This document shows, piece after piece, positions 39,385 to 51,500 of a stretch of DNA of 64,000 nt (positions are counted from its first letter, which is position 1; each line of letters starts with the position of its first letter). The notes under the pieces were generated by a model. It was not told the origin of the DNA, ran no database searches, and worked only from the letters and a program-made list of their open reading frames with translations. The DNA is taken from NCBI GenBank assembly GCA_032173965.1, contig JAVUNC010000025.1, forward strand, positions 14,646,001 through 14,710,000, written 5' to 3'. The position numbers and the translations under genes are program-made. Source of the stretch: Sitta carolinensis. Its lineage: Eukaryota > Chordata > Aves > Passeriformes > Sittidae.

Positions 39385-42300
39385 GTGAAAGTAGCTCTAG
39401 TGAAACTGATGTTCCCAACTAGTTTATCTCCAGGAAAACTTGAAGAGACAAGCTCTAGAAAGGAAAAGAATTCCATCTGTTCCAGCCCATCCTCTCTCTC
39501 TGCTGAAGCTTACAGTATTCCCCTCAATTCAGGGCAAAAATGATGGTAATGTTTCTTATGGAAGGAAACAAAATGTGTTTCAGCCATCAGCCTACCCTGC
39601 AAAGTTCATAGAAAAGACAATTCCAGGCTGTGTCAACCACACTAGCCTTGACTGCAACAGCATAAACATTAAATTACAGCATTCTCAGTCATAGGATTTT
39701 CTTGTTTAAAATATAGAGTTGCGACTAAAACATAGAAACAGAGCCAGTGATAAATCCCTGACAAAAAGCCTTCCCACATCTGCAAAAGGAATAATGTTCC
39801 ACTCCAGTTTTCCCATGGTACATTTTATATTGACTGACTTGAAAATGACAAAGATCCTCTCTTGGTTCACGTTCCAGTTGAAAGAATGTGAAAAAAATCT
39901 TTCCTGTTTACCATGTGAATGTCTGCTACAGCATTTCCCATAGCATCAGTATTCCTGGGGAGGGGAAATGTCTGTGTCAGAAGTGTTTTGTCAGATGGAG
40001 GTTAGATATCAAACAAAATGGAAGCTCAAGCAAATCCTGCACACTCTGCTTTGCTGGGACTAAAAGTTGGCAGCAAAAGGAACAAGATACACAAATGGCT
40101 TCATCTAGGACACAGGCTATGCAGGATCAATCCATTCAGGAAATTGGTAAAAGGTTTTGCAAATGAAAAATCATCTTGATCTCACTCTGTAGTCCTTTCT
40201 TGTCACTTCCTAAACAGGTTCAAAATACAGCTTCAGCTTCAAAAGAAAGTACCAGGATTCCCCAAAACATCCATTTACTCTATGCCAACATGGAGGCACC
40301 ATCTGAAGCTTTTCAGAAAGCTCTTGATGAGCATGACATGATGCTTCTATGAGGCAGACAGTGAGTCTGCATGAGGGCAATTCCCAGGAAAATTTAGTGT
40401 GCAGGAAGATTGGGGAGCTGAAATTTCAGATCAGCCTCTTTAGTTCAGTGCCTTCCCTGTATGTGTATCCCATCTTCTCCTCAGCCCTCACCTTACTGTC
40501 ATGAGCACAGCACTCACTTCATTCCAAGTACTTCAGGTATGTAACACTGGATGAAAATTATTTCTCTCAGGGCAGGAAGAAACTAAGATGTCCTCTGCAA
40601 ATTTCAGCTCATTGGCTCAGTCTTTGGTAGACACTCTGTTCCCTGTACTTTACATAAACCCTGGAAAAACAGACCTGCAGAACAGCTTTACACTTTTAAT
40701 TCCCAATCACTGGGAATAAATTCAGCTCACAGAAATTGAAAGGACAGAAGAGGCTATAGAGATGGCAGTCTGTTGTACTCATGCAGTCCTCAAAGAGGAC
40801 AGAAAAAAAAAAAAAAATTGCTCTACCATAAAATTCATAGCAAAAAAAAGAGCAGAAAGTAAAAAGGAGGAAAATAGGAAGTTGTCTGATGGCTGGAGCT
40901 GATTGAGATAGTTTAAAGGATCCAAAGAATTATTTTTACCAGCAGCCCTGGATCTGGACCTGCAAAATAACTGCAGAACAGGAACTACACAGGTGTGGTA
41001 CCCAAGCCAATTTGCCATTGGTACTCAAATAGAAGTCAGTAAAAATTTAAAACAAAACTTGCTACAGTGTTTAGCTACAGGACTTTGATTTTTTAAGATT
41101 ATACGTCACTGCAGAAGCTCAAACATTAAAGGTGCAACTATATATGCAAGCTTAAAAGCTTTCAGTGGGATTTCTTAATCTTACCCTCACATCCAGAGAA
41201 AATGGAAAAGGAGGTACTCAGCAGCAGCATACCTGAGTGTATCACAGCCCTGTGATATTTCTCCTCACCTGACAGGAAAGTAAATATCTTTCTCAACATT
41301 TATTTTGAATTCTAAACTGGATGTAACCAGGAGGATTTCCCAATATGCATAACACAAAAAAAAGAAGAGTGTTTACAGCTTAAATAAATTGAAAACAAAA
41401 CCCAAACATCCAGTATCTGGCAAGCTGCACAAGGCTATAATGGAAATGTGTCACAGAACAATTCTGTTCCTTCAAGTCCATAGGTAGCATTGTAACAGAT
41501 GTCCACTCTCTTTCCAAATGAACTGGAAATATTCTTCTCTCCCAGCATCAGTACATTTTTTTATGTTCAGGAAAAAAGGACATCTTGCTGGCCTTTTTCC
41601 CACACTACTCACGTGAGAAACAACATTTTTTTCAGCAAGGTGGCTTTCTTTTTGCCTCAAGATGTAAAATACCCCTGATACTGAATATGCTTTTCTTTCC
41701 ACGAGACAGTAGCAGAAAACAACCTGGACTTCACTAACTGGAAATTAACATTAGGTATCATACCACTTCTGGCTTTTATGATGAACTTATTCATCAAAAC
41801 TTATTTATCACTGTACTACATTCACTACTGCTACTTACATTGTTGGTAAAATTTTCAGAGGCTTCTGACAGCTACTGATTCTCAGGTGCTTCCAAAAGTT
41901 TTTTGGTCTTTTTTTTTTACTTCTTTCTTTTACTTTATTTTCTTTGCTTCTGGTGTTTTGGGGGTTTTGAATTTTTTTATTTTACAAACCCTATTTTTTT
42001 TCATTTCCAACGGGCTAATTAAGTAGTAAATTAAGTAGCATATTAACAACTGATGTTGTTCCTAAAAGCAGCACAATTACAGCTAAAGGAACAGAAGGAA
42101 CACCACAAACATATTCTCACCTGTATTCAAAGGGCTTACAATGCTGTAAAAGAGAAAAATTATAAATGTCAGCTGCATGTTAACAGATGAGATGGTGAAC
42201 ATCATTTAGTCCTGCCAGCAATGTTACAAAAAAAAAAAAAAATTAAAAAAGAAAAAACACTTTACCTGCTATAATTCCTTTTCATATTTCTTGAGTCTCA

Positions 42301-42794
42301 GATTTCTCCTTTCTTTAAGACTGTTAAACAACAGGTATAATGCACACCCGAGCTACTTTCTGATGCATTTCTCTGTAACTCATTCTTGAGCCAAAAATCT
42401 TCATCTTGGTTAGCAGCTTCTGCAGTTCAGGCAGCTCTTGCAGAGCACTACTGAAACACACTGCAAACAACTTCTCTCCCCAACCTCAGGAAGATGGACT
42501 ATGGCTCGAGCAAGGGGAATTTCACCCTTCACAAGAGAAGTACAACAAAGTAATCTCCAATATTTGTTGAGCAGGTGAAAGCCATTGATATTTCTGTCCT
42601 GGAGCACTTGGATAGTTTCATGTAAGGCAAATTCAAAGTTCCTCCAAACCAACAGCAATACTCATTTCCTCCACAAACATCAAAAATCTTAAGTAAAGGT
42701 GTTTTTACAGTTCTATTTTCCATTATCTGCAAAGGAACATACCCAGGCTTGGTTTTTGTACGCTTCTGATGATGTTCTTCAATGTCAAAGATAA

Positions 42795-42839
42795 TACTAA
42801 TAATACTAAAGAATAATAATTACTAATAATACTAAAGAA
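42795..42839. repeat. Tandem 19-bp direct repeat
   Basis: TACTAATAATACTAAAGAA occurs at 42795-42813 and again at 42821-42839. Confidence 0.95.
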
Positions 42840-44067
42840 AGCACACCAAATGGACAGTGACCATCAAAGGCAAAGCACCATGCTGTGCTACATGAGTTCA
42901 GCTGCACAACAAGCAGAAAAATATGAAAAGGCATGTGATTGACTGCCACCAATTTTAAAATTTTGTCCAGAGAGTTATTAATTAACATCAGACTATAGAT
43001 CAATGCCAACAATATAGAAATTGGTGGAAAGGACTAAATTAATCACATTTAGAGAAACATTCCTCTTCTATTGCCTTTCCCTCAAAATAATTCAGCAAGT
43101 TTTAAATTTAATGAACAATCCCTAAAAAATGCATTAAATGTCAGTGCAGTTTCCCTCTCCTCTCTTGCAGCAAACAGATTTTCTGGAAGGGCTGGTCACA
43201 AGTAGAATACATATTAAGTGGTGAAATACAGGTTTATTTTTCTTTTTTTTTTTTTTCCAGCTAATTTTTAATTTCAACTTTAATATGTTGCTCAGAATTT
43301 TGCTTTACAGTTCTCTGAACCTACCTTGTATTTTCAGGATACTGGCAGCTGTCAAAGCCCTACATTGCTTTGGAGTAGACCTTACGAATTTGGGTGCGGG
43401 ATTAATTTTTTACAATTCAGCATCTGAGTATCTCAATAATTCCCAAAGGTAGCAAATGATCCTGTATCAGCTGCACTGACATCAGACAGGTGCAGAGCAA
43501 GGATCTGTGTGGAAGTTGCCTGTCAACAGCAAGACAAGCTCCTGGCAGCAGGAGGGCAAACAGCAAAGGAGATCCCTTGGCAGATTTTGACAACGTGAAC
43601 CTCAAATAGGTGATAAAACCACATTGAAAAAATAGTCTTAATGTTGAGAAAACCTACCTTAAGCAGGAAACTGCAAATACAGGGAACAACGAGCACTGCC
43701 TATTGAAAAGGCTCCAGCATGCTTTGAATCACTCTGTGCTGTGGTTTACTTGTGGTAGAAACACAGATGAACACACACATCCCCATCCCTCACTTGCACT
43801 CCCAAGAATAGCAAAAATAAACGTGAAAAAAAATAATATTAAAAAACTCTGTATTCAGTAATATTCACACCAAAGTATATGTATAGATATATCCATTAAA
43901 ATTATGAACATTTCTAAATATATTTTATGTATCATACATATATTTATATGTATAATTACATATCCACAGAAGTCGTCTTGCTGTGCTAAAGCCAGCAGTA
44001 AAAGCAAAAACAGGTTTCACAATAGGACACCCATATATGCATATGTACTGGCTGTTTGGTTTGTGAA

Positions 44068-44077
44068 TTTATTTACA
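44068..44077 (-). promoter_or_regulatory. Candidate PDE10A poly(A) signal overlapping a Pumilio-type site
   Basis: The minus strand reads TGTAAATAAA. AATAAA occupies 44073-44068 and the PUF-family consensus TGTAAATA occupies 44077-44070, sharing six bases. The site lies about 4.36 kb after the stop codon. As a polyadenylation signal it is one of several AATAAA hexamers, so use of this site is inferred, not shown. Confidence 0.35.
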
Positions 44078-44244
44078 ACTTAACTATATCATAATAAATG
44101 CTTACTGTTCTATTGTACAAACGTAATAGTAAAGGTTTAGGTTTGTTTTTTAAATACAAAGACTGCAAATGAATACATGAAAAAAATTACACACCATGTA
44201 CAGTATTTATAATTTATAAATGCAAAGTTAAGACCTCTTTAAAT

Positions 44245-44252
44245 TATTGCAC
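44245..44252 (-). promoter_or_regulatory. Candidate miR-25/32/92-family target site
   Basis: The minus strand reads GTGCAATA, the 8-mer seed match for the AUUGCAC seed of the miR-25/32/92 family. It lies in an AT-rich part of the presumed 3' UTR, flanked by A/T-rich bases. Conservation in other birds is unknown from here. Confidence 0.3.
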
Positions 44253-44287
44253 TTGCATATTTTTTTACAAAGATAGTTTATATGTAT

Positions 44288-44330
44288 CATATATATATAT
44301 ATATGTGTGTGTAAATATATATATATATAA
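44288..44330. repeat. (AT)n/(GT)n microsatellite in presumed 3' UTR
   Basis: ATATATATATAT, then GTGTGTGT, then TATATATATATA. Confidence 0.9.
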
Positions 44331-45547
44331 AACAAATTTTTCAGCTCACTAAATGTAGTAAAGTTGAATGTTGTTACCTTGAAGTTCTTTCTTCTCCACA
44401 TAACAGCCCAACCTGAATTTGGAATATTTATGAAACTACTCTACAAATCAGTTTGATCTACCCTAGAAAGCAGTCCATTATTTTAGGTTTATTTGACAGA
44501 GTATACACCCGTATTACAATCGAGCACAGTTTTTGGTCAGAAAGCAAACAAAAGTTATGATGTGCCTTTGCTAGATTGGGATATATAACCTAAAGTTTGA
44601 ACATGAACTTCCTTGTAGTAGTGTGCAGAAAGCCTTTTCTGTATTTAGAACGAATAAATTAATTGTTCCACTTCACAGAACTGGTCCAATATCACAGTGT
44701 TTGAGGCAAATGCATTATTTCAAGAGGGTCATGATTGATTTGAGCATCTAAAAATCTCTATTTTTTTAACATTAATAGTGCTTTTTGCTACTCCTACAAT
44801 TTCAACACTAAATGCTCCAAGTGCAGTCACAGCAAACTGATCACACTGTTTAAACACAGGCAAGAAATCTGGGCCACATAAAAAGATTAATTCCACTCTG
44901 CATATCCCCATCAAGTTAATGTACACGATCATATACTCCAGCTAAAAAACCCTATTCCATTTCTCCAGTGGTCACTGATCGAAAAAAATTACTTCCATGA
45001 GTTGAACCATTACAATAGAATGTTGCAAACCCATGCAAAATTCATAGATTAATTGTAACAATGGAATTTGTCATGGTGTAATGAAATATGCAACCTCTCA
45101 GGTGAGTATCATGCTATGTCAACTATTTTTCTCACTTAGTTATAACTTTCAGGCACCACTTCATAATACATTAGAAATGCTCAGTTACAACTTCAAACAG
45201 TGCTTTTACCTTTACTAGACGTGGGAGGGAAAAGCAGCTGGAATTTTCAAGAAAAATTCAATTCTAGGAACATAAAATCTCACATTTCTAGGAAAGAAAA
45301 GGTCTGTTAAGCTTTTCGAACATTCTTTTGGGCAAGGCCAGTTTTAGATGGATAAAAGTGCAAGGAGGAATGACTTTTGACAATTTAACTTAATGAGTCA
45401 GATGTCTTAATCACTTCTGAGTTTGAGTCCAAAATTTGGAACAATTAAATCTCAACATGTCTTTGAGCCATGAAATTGAAATGCAGCTCCAAAATTCTAA
45501 CTTTTGGTGGGTTTGGCTGTGGAAGTGCAGGTCTTTTTTCTACAAAA

Positions 45548-45555
45548 TATTTACA
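45548..45555 (-). promoter_or_regulatory. Candidate Pumilio response element in PDE10A 3' UTR
   Basis: The minus strand reads TGTAAATA, an exact match to the PUF-protein consensus UGUANAUA. It would sit about 2.9 kb into the 3' UTR if the UTR extends that far. Such an 8-mer can occur by chance in AT-rich sequence. Confidence 0.3.
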
Positions 45556-46407
45556 GATACAAATATGTTCTCTGTAAATTCTAAAACAGACTACATTTGC
45601 TAAAAAAAAACCCCCATGTTTGTCATGACTATTTTTGTTGGTCTAGGTCCTAACAAGGACTAATATTTTGTCACGACCTTTCTCCTTTTACACACCAGGA
45701 AATCAAACCAAACCACAGCCACTGGAGCCAATTTTTTAAAATTCTAGTAGACATTATACTATAGAAAACATATATTTTAACTAGATTGGATAGTTCTGTA
45801 TTAGAAACAGTATCTGATTCACCTGAGACATTAATAGAACAACCTATTGCCAATCTGACAAATTTGCCAGGGAAGCATGCCCTCTTATCAGTACTTAAAA
45901 ACTTCAAAACCTAACACAGCTTGTGACACTGCCAAACATTTTTAATGGAAGGAAACACAACTAGTGAAGTTTACTGTCAGTGAGTAAAAGATGAATGAAA
46001 AGCTTTCCATACACACACATACAGTGTAATAAGAATACTTTTTTAATGCTTTTAAGATCAGCACTTTTAAATGGAAAGGGAAAAAAAGAAAAAAGGGAAA
46101 AAAGGGCAAAAATGCTTAAGCAAAAATACTTAACCCAGAGAGGAAAACATTCCATCTAGTTGTTGGGGTATCTGAATTTCAAAGAGCATTTTTGTAGTCA
46201 GCATAGATTTAGATAATTTCCATGTAAATTAGGAACTGTGGATTCTGTCTCAAGTACTTAGTGGATGAAAGGTTACATCTGCATTATTTAGCTGAAACAG
46301 AATAGCTAAGGAGCAAAGTAGAGGACACAGCATGAGATACTATTCATTCTGCTTTGATAGCTAAACATGCTACTAAACATTCTACATTGCTTCCTGCCAT
46401 GTTTTTC

Positions 46408-46516
46408 TTTTTTTTTTTTTTTTTGTTTTTTTGTTTTTGTTTTTGCTCTTTTTCAATTCCAAACCAGTTTGCTGCGATTACCAAAGAATTTCTGCACTTA
46501 GAATTGGTAAGGAAAA

Positions 46517-46557
<41 letters not shown>
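46408..46557. repeat. Poly(T) and poly(A) tracts facing each other
   Basis: T17 at 46408-46424, followed by more T interrupted by G to about 46444, then about 75 bp of ordinary sequence, then A39 at 46519-46557. The two tracts are complementary and could pair in the transcript. The exact length of A39 should be treated as uncertain, as with any long homopolymer in an assembly. Confidence 0.85.
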
Positions 46558-46559
<2 letters not shown>

Positions 46560-48300
46560 ATGGGGCTGTTGCTAGGTAACATGCATCATACAAATAAGCT
46601 AAGTTCCTACTGAATTCTCAGCCTGTGATCTCTATGTACAGCAAAGGCTTAGGTGCATTTTTACATTATGCAACAGGGATCACATTCTGTACAAAAACAG
46701 ACACTGGCATGTGCTCGACCATAACAGAAGGCAAAACTCAAGAGGCCAAGTTGTTCACATGAGACCCAAAAGCTGGCATGCCTATTAGAGCAAGAGAGCC
46801 CAAAAGACAGGAGATGGAAAAAGAGAACCTGTGTTGTGTCTTTAGGTCACTGCTATCACACATTGCAGTTACACAATGGCCACGGAACCTCCACAAGAGT
46901 GCATTATCTGTGAAAAAGCACAAAATGCAGTCTAGGCTGTATGTGAAAGGTATGCAAAGACTGTGTTTTCACCTGCTGTGTGGATCACTACGAAGATTTT
47001 CTTTTCTCATCGTTTTTAAGAGAAAGACAAAGGCAAATTAAGTGTTGTGAAACGTATTCTGTACAATTGCACTAAATTTAAAAGAGTGGCATTACATGTT
47101 AGTCTGTGCATGAGTTTGTAAGGCTGAGGCCTAAGTCAGCACAGAACTGTAAACACACCATTCAGTGTACTTCTCTTCAGACAACTATTCTTTCACTAAG
47201 AAAGGCATTTCTAAACCTGGAAATTTCGCTAACTAGGGGAAAAAAACAAACAGACAAATGGAGAAGTTTCCTAATTTCACTCCTCTTGGGATGGGGGGAA
47301 AAAGCAGTAGAAGACATGCAGTGTTACTGTGCAACACAAAAGCTAGTCAATACAAACACAGTTTGATTTATTGTGATGGTACCACAATCCCTCTTATCAG
47401 ACCTGACCTTTCTGACAAGGCTTTTGTTCCCAGCAGATAGCATACTTCAGGTATGTTTCCAATACCTTTTAAAATACAGCTCAGTAGGTAGAAATAAAAA
47501 TGATGACTTCACTTAATCGTGAGCTAGGCAAGGAAATCTTTGCTGTCACATTTAAATTTTAATCTGATATTTCTGTTGCTATGGATACAAAAACGCCAAC
47601 CTGAAACTCCTTCTCATATTGGAGATAATTAACCAGTACTTCCAGTGTTTTAAGGGAGGAGTTGCCTAGGTTTAAAAAACATCCTAAAGAACGAAGCACC
47701 ATCACTAGTTCAATCAACATTTCCCTTGTGAGTGACAGAAAATTGGCATCATGATGCTTAATGAAGTACTTTAAAACTTTAACCTGAATGTTGGTTTTCC
47801 TTTAGTTTGCAGCAAGAGAATTCACTGTAACCTAAGCATAAATTATAGTCTCCAAGGATTCTGCTGGAGTTCAAACTGATTACAAGTAGATCACACATAA
47901 ACATTCACAACAGCAATGGGTATATTGTTCTATTTATAGCCAAGAACTCCCAAGTGACACTGGTGTTAAAGCCAGCCACAGTACGGAATAATAAAAGTAC
48001 CATTGAAACCCTTACTAGAAAGAGACAATTTAGAAGTACCCCGTAAGATTCCCCCCACCCCCATCAGTTTTAAATTAAGGCCTCAGCAATATAGCCCATG
48101 AGATAAGGCCAGTCTTTTATATTCACAAGTTGCAAGTTCTCTTTTGATAGCTGACTCCAAAACATCTGGGGTGGCATTTTCCCTCTGTTTGTGTTGTGTC
48201 ACTGCTGTAGGTCAGGAGATTGGCTGCCAGAGTCATTTAGCTGAGGTAACTCCAGGGGTGTTACCTTCCTAGGCAGGTCTGCTTCTTAGCCTTTTGTAGC

Positions 48301-48354
48301 TTTCCTTTTTCCTTTTTTTTTTTTCTTTTTTTTGTTCTTTTTCTTTTTTTTTCC
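48301..48354 (-). repeat. A-rich purine tract just after the PDE10A stop codon
   Basis: On the + strand this is a run of T with occasional C and G; in mRNA sense it is A-rich with sparse G, starting about 80 nt after the stop codon. It is long enough to act as a false oligo-dT priming site, which could create artefactual 3' ends in transcript data. Confidence 0.7.
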
Positions 48355-48436
48355 AAATAAAAATGAAGCAAAACAAAAAAACAATCCCCAAAACAAGAAG
48401 GGGTGCTTTTCAGGTTAAAGCAATCTGTTCTGCTGT

Positions 48437-48554
48437 TCAGTCATCAATCTTCACAGGAAGAGAATCTGAGGTCCCAGGAGCAAGGGATTGAGAAGAAATC
48501 CATATAGAGGCTTCCTCACCTCTCGTTACTTTTTCCCATTGGTTGAGATTGTCC
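48437..48554 (-). CDS. PDE10A: PDE10A terminal coding exon and stop codon
   Basis: The exon completes the split Arg codon (AG/G) and reads [20 protein letters not shown], then [18 protein letters not shown] and TGA (stop at 48437-48439). DNL.QWEKV.RGEE is the conserved end of the PDE10A catalytic domain. The last 18 residues are a short tail that differs from the tail I remember for mammalian PDE10A. The acceptor TTGCATCTCCAG is preceded by a TTTTTTG tract. The intron separating it from the previous exon is about 4.4 kb, the longest in the window. The 3' UTR follows at lower coordinates. Confidence 0.95.
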
Positions 48555-51500
48555 CTGGAGATGCAAAAAATTCAAAGATAAGACACTGTTCATAAGTTTT
48601 TATTTCTTCCTCACAATAATGTCTGCTGTACTATGCTTTCTGATTTATAATTATGTAAGCATATTTATATTAGTACCTGTATGTCATCGAGCTTTTATCA
48701 TCTGTACATTATTTCAGCCTGCAGCTTCAGTTATCCCAGTCTGTAATTCTGTCTGACTCGTGTCCATGTTAACTCTATCCTAGCCTGCAGTGCTCCCTTC
48801 CCCAAGGCAAGCCCTGAAGCTAGAGGCTCTCACCTGCCATCAGAAAATTCACAGACCTCATGGCTGCAGGAAAGCCCAGCTTCAACCCAAGAGAGACATG
48901 TCTGCAGAGAAACAGCACTCTGGAGCACAGGAGCAGATGAAATTTCCTGAAACTCCTGCAAAAGGGCTTCCTGACAGTACATAAAATGTTGTATGCCAAG
49001 ATCATAGCATTAATTTTCAATTGCTATTGTGTTAATCATATTATCAGCCCACTGCATTTAAAGGGTACCCCTTCCTTGAGACAGGAGTGTCTTTTAGTGC
49101 CTCACAGCCTGGACAATCCTTAAGCTCAAAATTTGGTTCATAAGCCATAAAATGATGAGAAATCAATCTGGTCATGTCCTAATGGTCTCAAGGGGGTACA
49201 AACCCATAGTCTTACTTGCTGCACACCAGCACCACTGGAGTGGCTGGGAGGTCTGGGTTGATGGCAGACCTTGTAACTGATGGCCAAACCTCTGCATTCA
49301 CTCTTCAAAGCAGAGAGAAAGAGCAAACCCAGCCACTTCATACTGTCAGATCCCTAGCTGCTAAAGCAGCATTCTCAGATGCCTTTGGCAAACAGTCAGG
49401 ATGGCAACACTACTGAAAGGTCTCCCGTGGTACCTCACACCATGGCATTACCTCGGAATTTATGTGGCAGAGATTTTCTGCTTGTTACGTCACAGCCTTG
49501 CCAAAACATTTGCTAAACCAGCAAATATTGATGTGAAAGCACAGTGTACAGGTGAGAAGAGAAAACGTTGCATTTTCTGGGGGTGGTTGAAGGCAGGATC
49601 TGATCAAGTCTACCAAAGAAAGCTGGTGCCCTCTAGGGTAACATCTACACCATTTCCTGCAGGAAAAAAAACTCTGCCAGTGCTTCAGGCCAACTGGAAG
49701 TTATGAAGCCAGCACTAACACAGCACTGAACCTCAGCTAATACAATCAAGGCACTGAGGATCAGAAAAAATGAAGCATCACTATTTTTGTCTCCTTCCTG
49801 GACCTGAGAAAGTAATGAAAATTGCAGGCAAAATATTTTAAAATTATATCAACTTCAGCAAGAATTGAGAGACCTAAAAGCACAAGGAAAATAGTTTAAA
49901 ATTATTTCATCTGAAATAAAGGAAAAAACTAAAGTCACTTCATCCTCCAAATGAATACACTACCATATATTTTTACTTTGGTAGGCCTGCTGAGTGCATG
50001 GGCTACAAAACTTACCTAGGATTTATTCTGAACACTGCAACACAGGTAGGCTAATAGTTTTGATTTACACGGGATGACAAGAAAGCATTTAAAAAGGTGG
50101 AATAAATTACCAGGCAAGAAAACCTTCTAGACTGTTAGCTGCTACCTTACTTTAAGGAAATCAGAGTTGAATATTTTATTTTATTTCTTTGTAAGGCATA
50201 GATAATACGATTCATTTGCCTTTGAGCTCCCAATGAAGCCCTGGCTCCTAATGTCTGGAATAAATGCCCAGAGGTTTTAAAAATAAAAGCCTTGATGCTG
50301 ACATGCTGCCTTGGCTGATTTTGCTGCTATTATTTGCAGCTGATGTCTGGGTTTCAAAGAACTCAAGGACACATCAGCTTAAATATTGTGTTCCAGGAAT
50401 GAGCACTGCTGGTGAAGAAGCAATATCAAAATTGGTTCAGTCAGCAACTAGGGAAACACCAAATAAGAAGGAGGCTATATGGCTCTGATCACACCCAGTG
50501 GCAGTTACCCATTAAAAATAATGGAAAAACAAAAGTGTCATGCAAAATCAGCCACTTGAAACACTCTGGAGTATTCTAGATCCTGCAATAACATTATTTT
50601 TTTCTAACTGGGCACCTGAAGTTTTATCTGTGCTCTGATTTCCTATTCTCCATCTCCAAGTCTTAACCCTCAAACTTTCTCTTCCATCTCTTCAAAGAAA
50701 AAGCAGAGAATAATTTCAAAGCTAAGCTAAAACTAGCAAACTGCTCCTCAGAAGACTTTATCCAGGGTGTGGATTTTCCAGAAGCTCTTTAGAAGCTTTC
50801 AGATAAAGCCTGCAGAGCCTTTACCTACTCATCTATGTTTCAGTTCTGCATTAGCACAATTTAAATTAAATACACAAGAGCAAGACAGGGAGCAATCTGT
50901 CCAGAGCTCTATCCAGAGACTGTGCCAGTGTAGCTTTCAGGAATATCATTATGACAATTTGAATTGCAAAATACAAACATAATTTCCGGAATAAAGAAAA
51001 AAAAAAAATCATATCTCTGCCAGGAGTCTGATTGCTTTTACATCAGACATCACACCTTCTACAGGGAAACCAACTCTTGAAAAGATGTTCATGCTTGATC
51101 TTCAGAATTAGGGAGAACCTTTATATAGAGCACATGCTTATGTGGGTGTTTGATATCCACAATTTGACTTTAAATATCCTCCTCTGAGTTCTAAAAGATG
51201 AACCACCAAGTAGAACAGGCCACTTCTGCAAATAAGCCTCACTGGCTTATTCTCCATGTGGCCAGAAATCAGAAATACATGTCTGCCCATATTGTTGCTC
51301 CTGTAAAAGATACTGTGCAGTCTTATGCACTCCACCCAGCCACTCTAGGGTCCAGTTTCCATTATGTGGAATAAAAACTTGATTTTGATCAAGTCTTTAC
51401 TGTGAGGCTGGTGAGGCACTGGACCAACTTGCCCAGAGAAGCTGTGGATGTGGATCCCTGGAAGTGTTCAAGGCCAGGTTGGATGAAGCTCTGGGCTCTG

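Larger units (their letters stand above)
38041..44044. other. Intergenic between the GC-rich island and the PDE10A 3' end
   Basis: Unique sequence with poly(T) at 39352-39381, short A runs (40803-40817, 42228-42242) and a 19-bp direct repeat at 42795-42839. The upper part may still belong to the PDE10A 3' UTR if a more distal poly(A) site, such as the AATAAA at 43233-43238, is used. Confidence 0.6.
44045..48436 (-). other. PDE10A: Presumed long 3' UTR of PDE10A (distal end uncertain)
   Basis: The sequence below the stop codon is low-repeat, AT-rich and contains no recognisable transposon for over 4 kb, as expected for a long vertebrate 3' UTR; mammalian PDE10A mRNAs are known to carry several kb. 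In mRNA sense it contains an A-rich purine tract close to the stop (48301-48354), a long U run (46519-46557), UGUAAAUA Pumilio-type sites and an AAUAAA at 44068-44073. I placed the end just past that AAUAAA. Other minus-sense AAUAAA hexamers at 47367-47372, 44488-44493 and 43233-43238 are possible alternative ends. RNA-seq or poly(A) reads would be needed to fix it. Confidence 0.45.
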
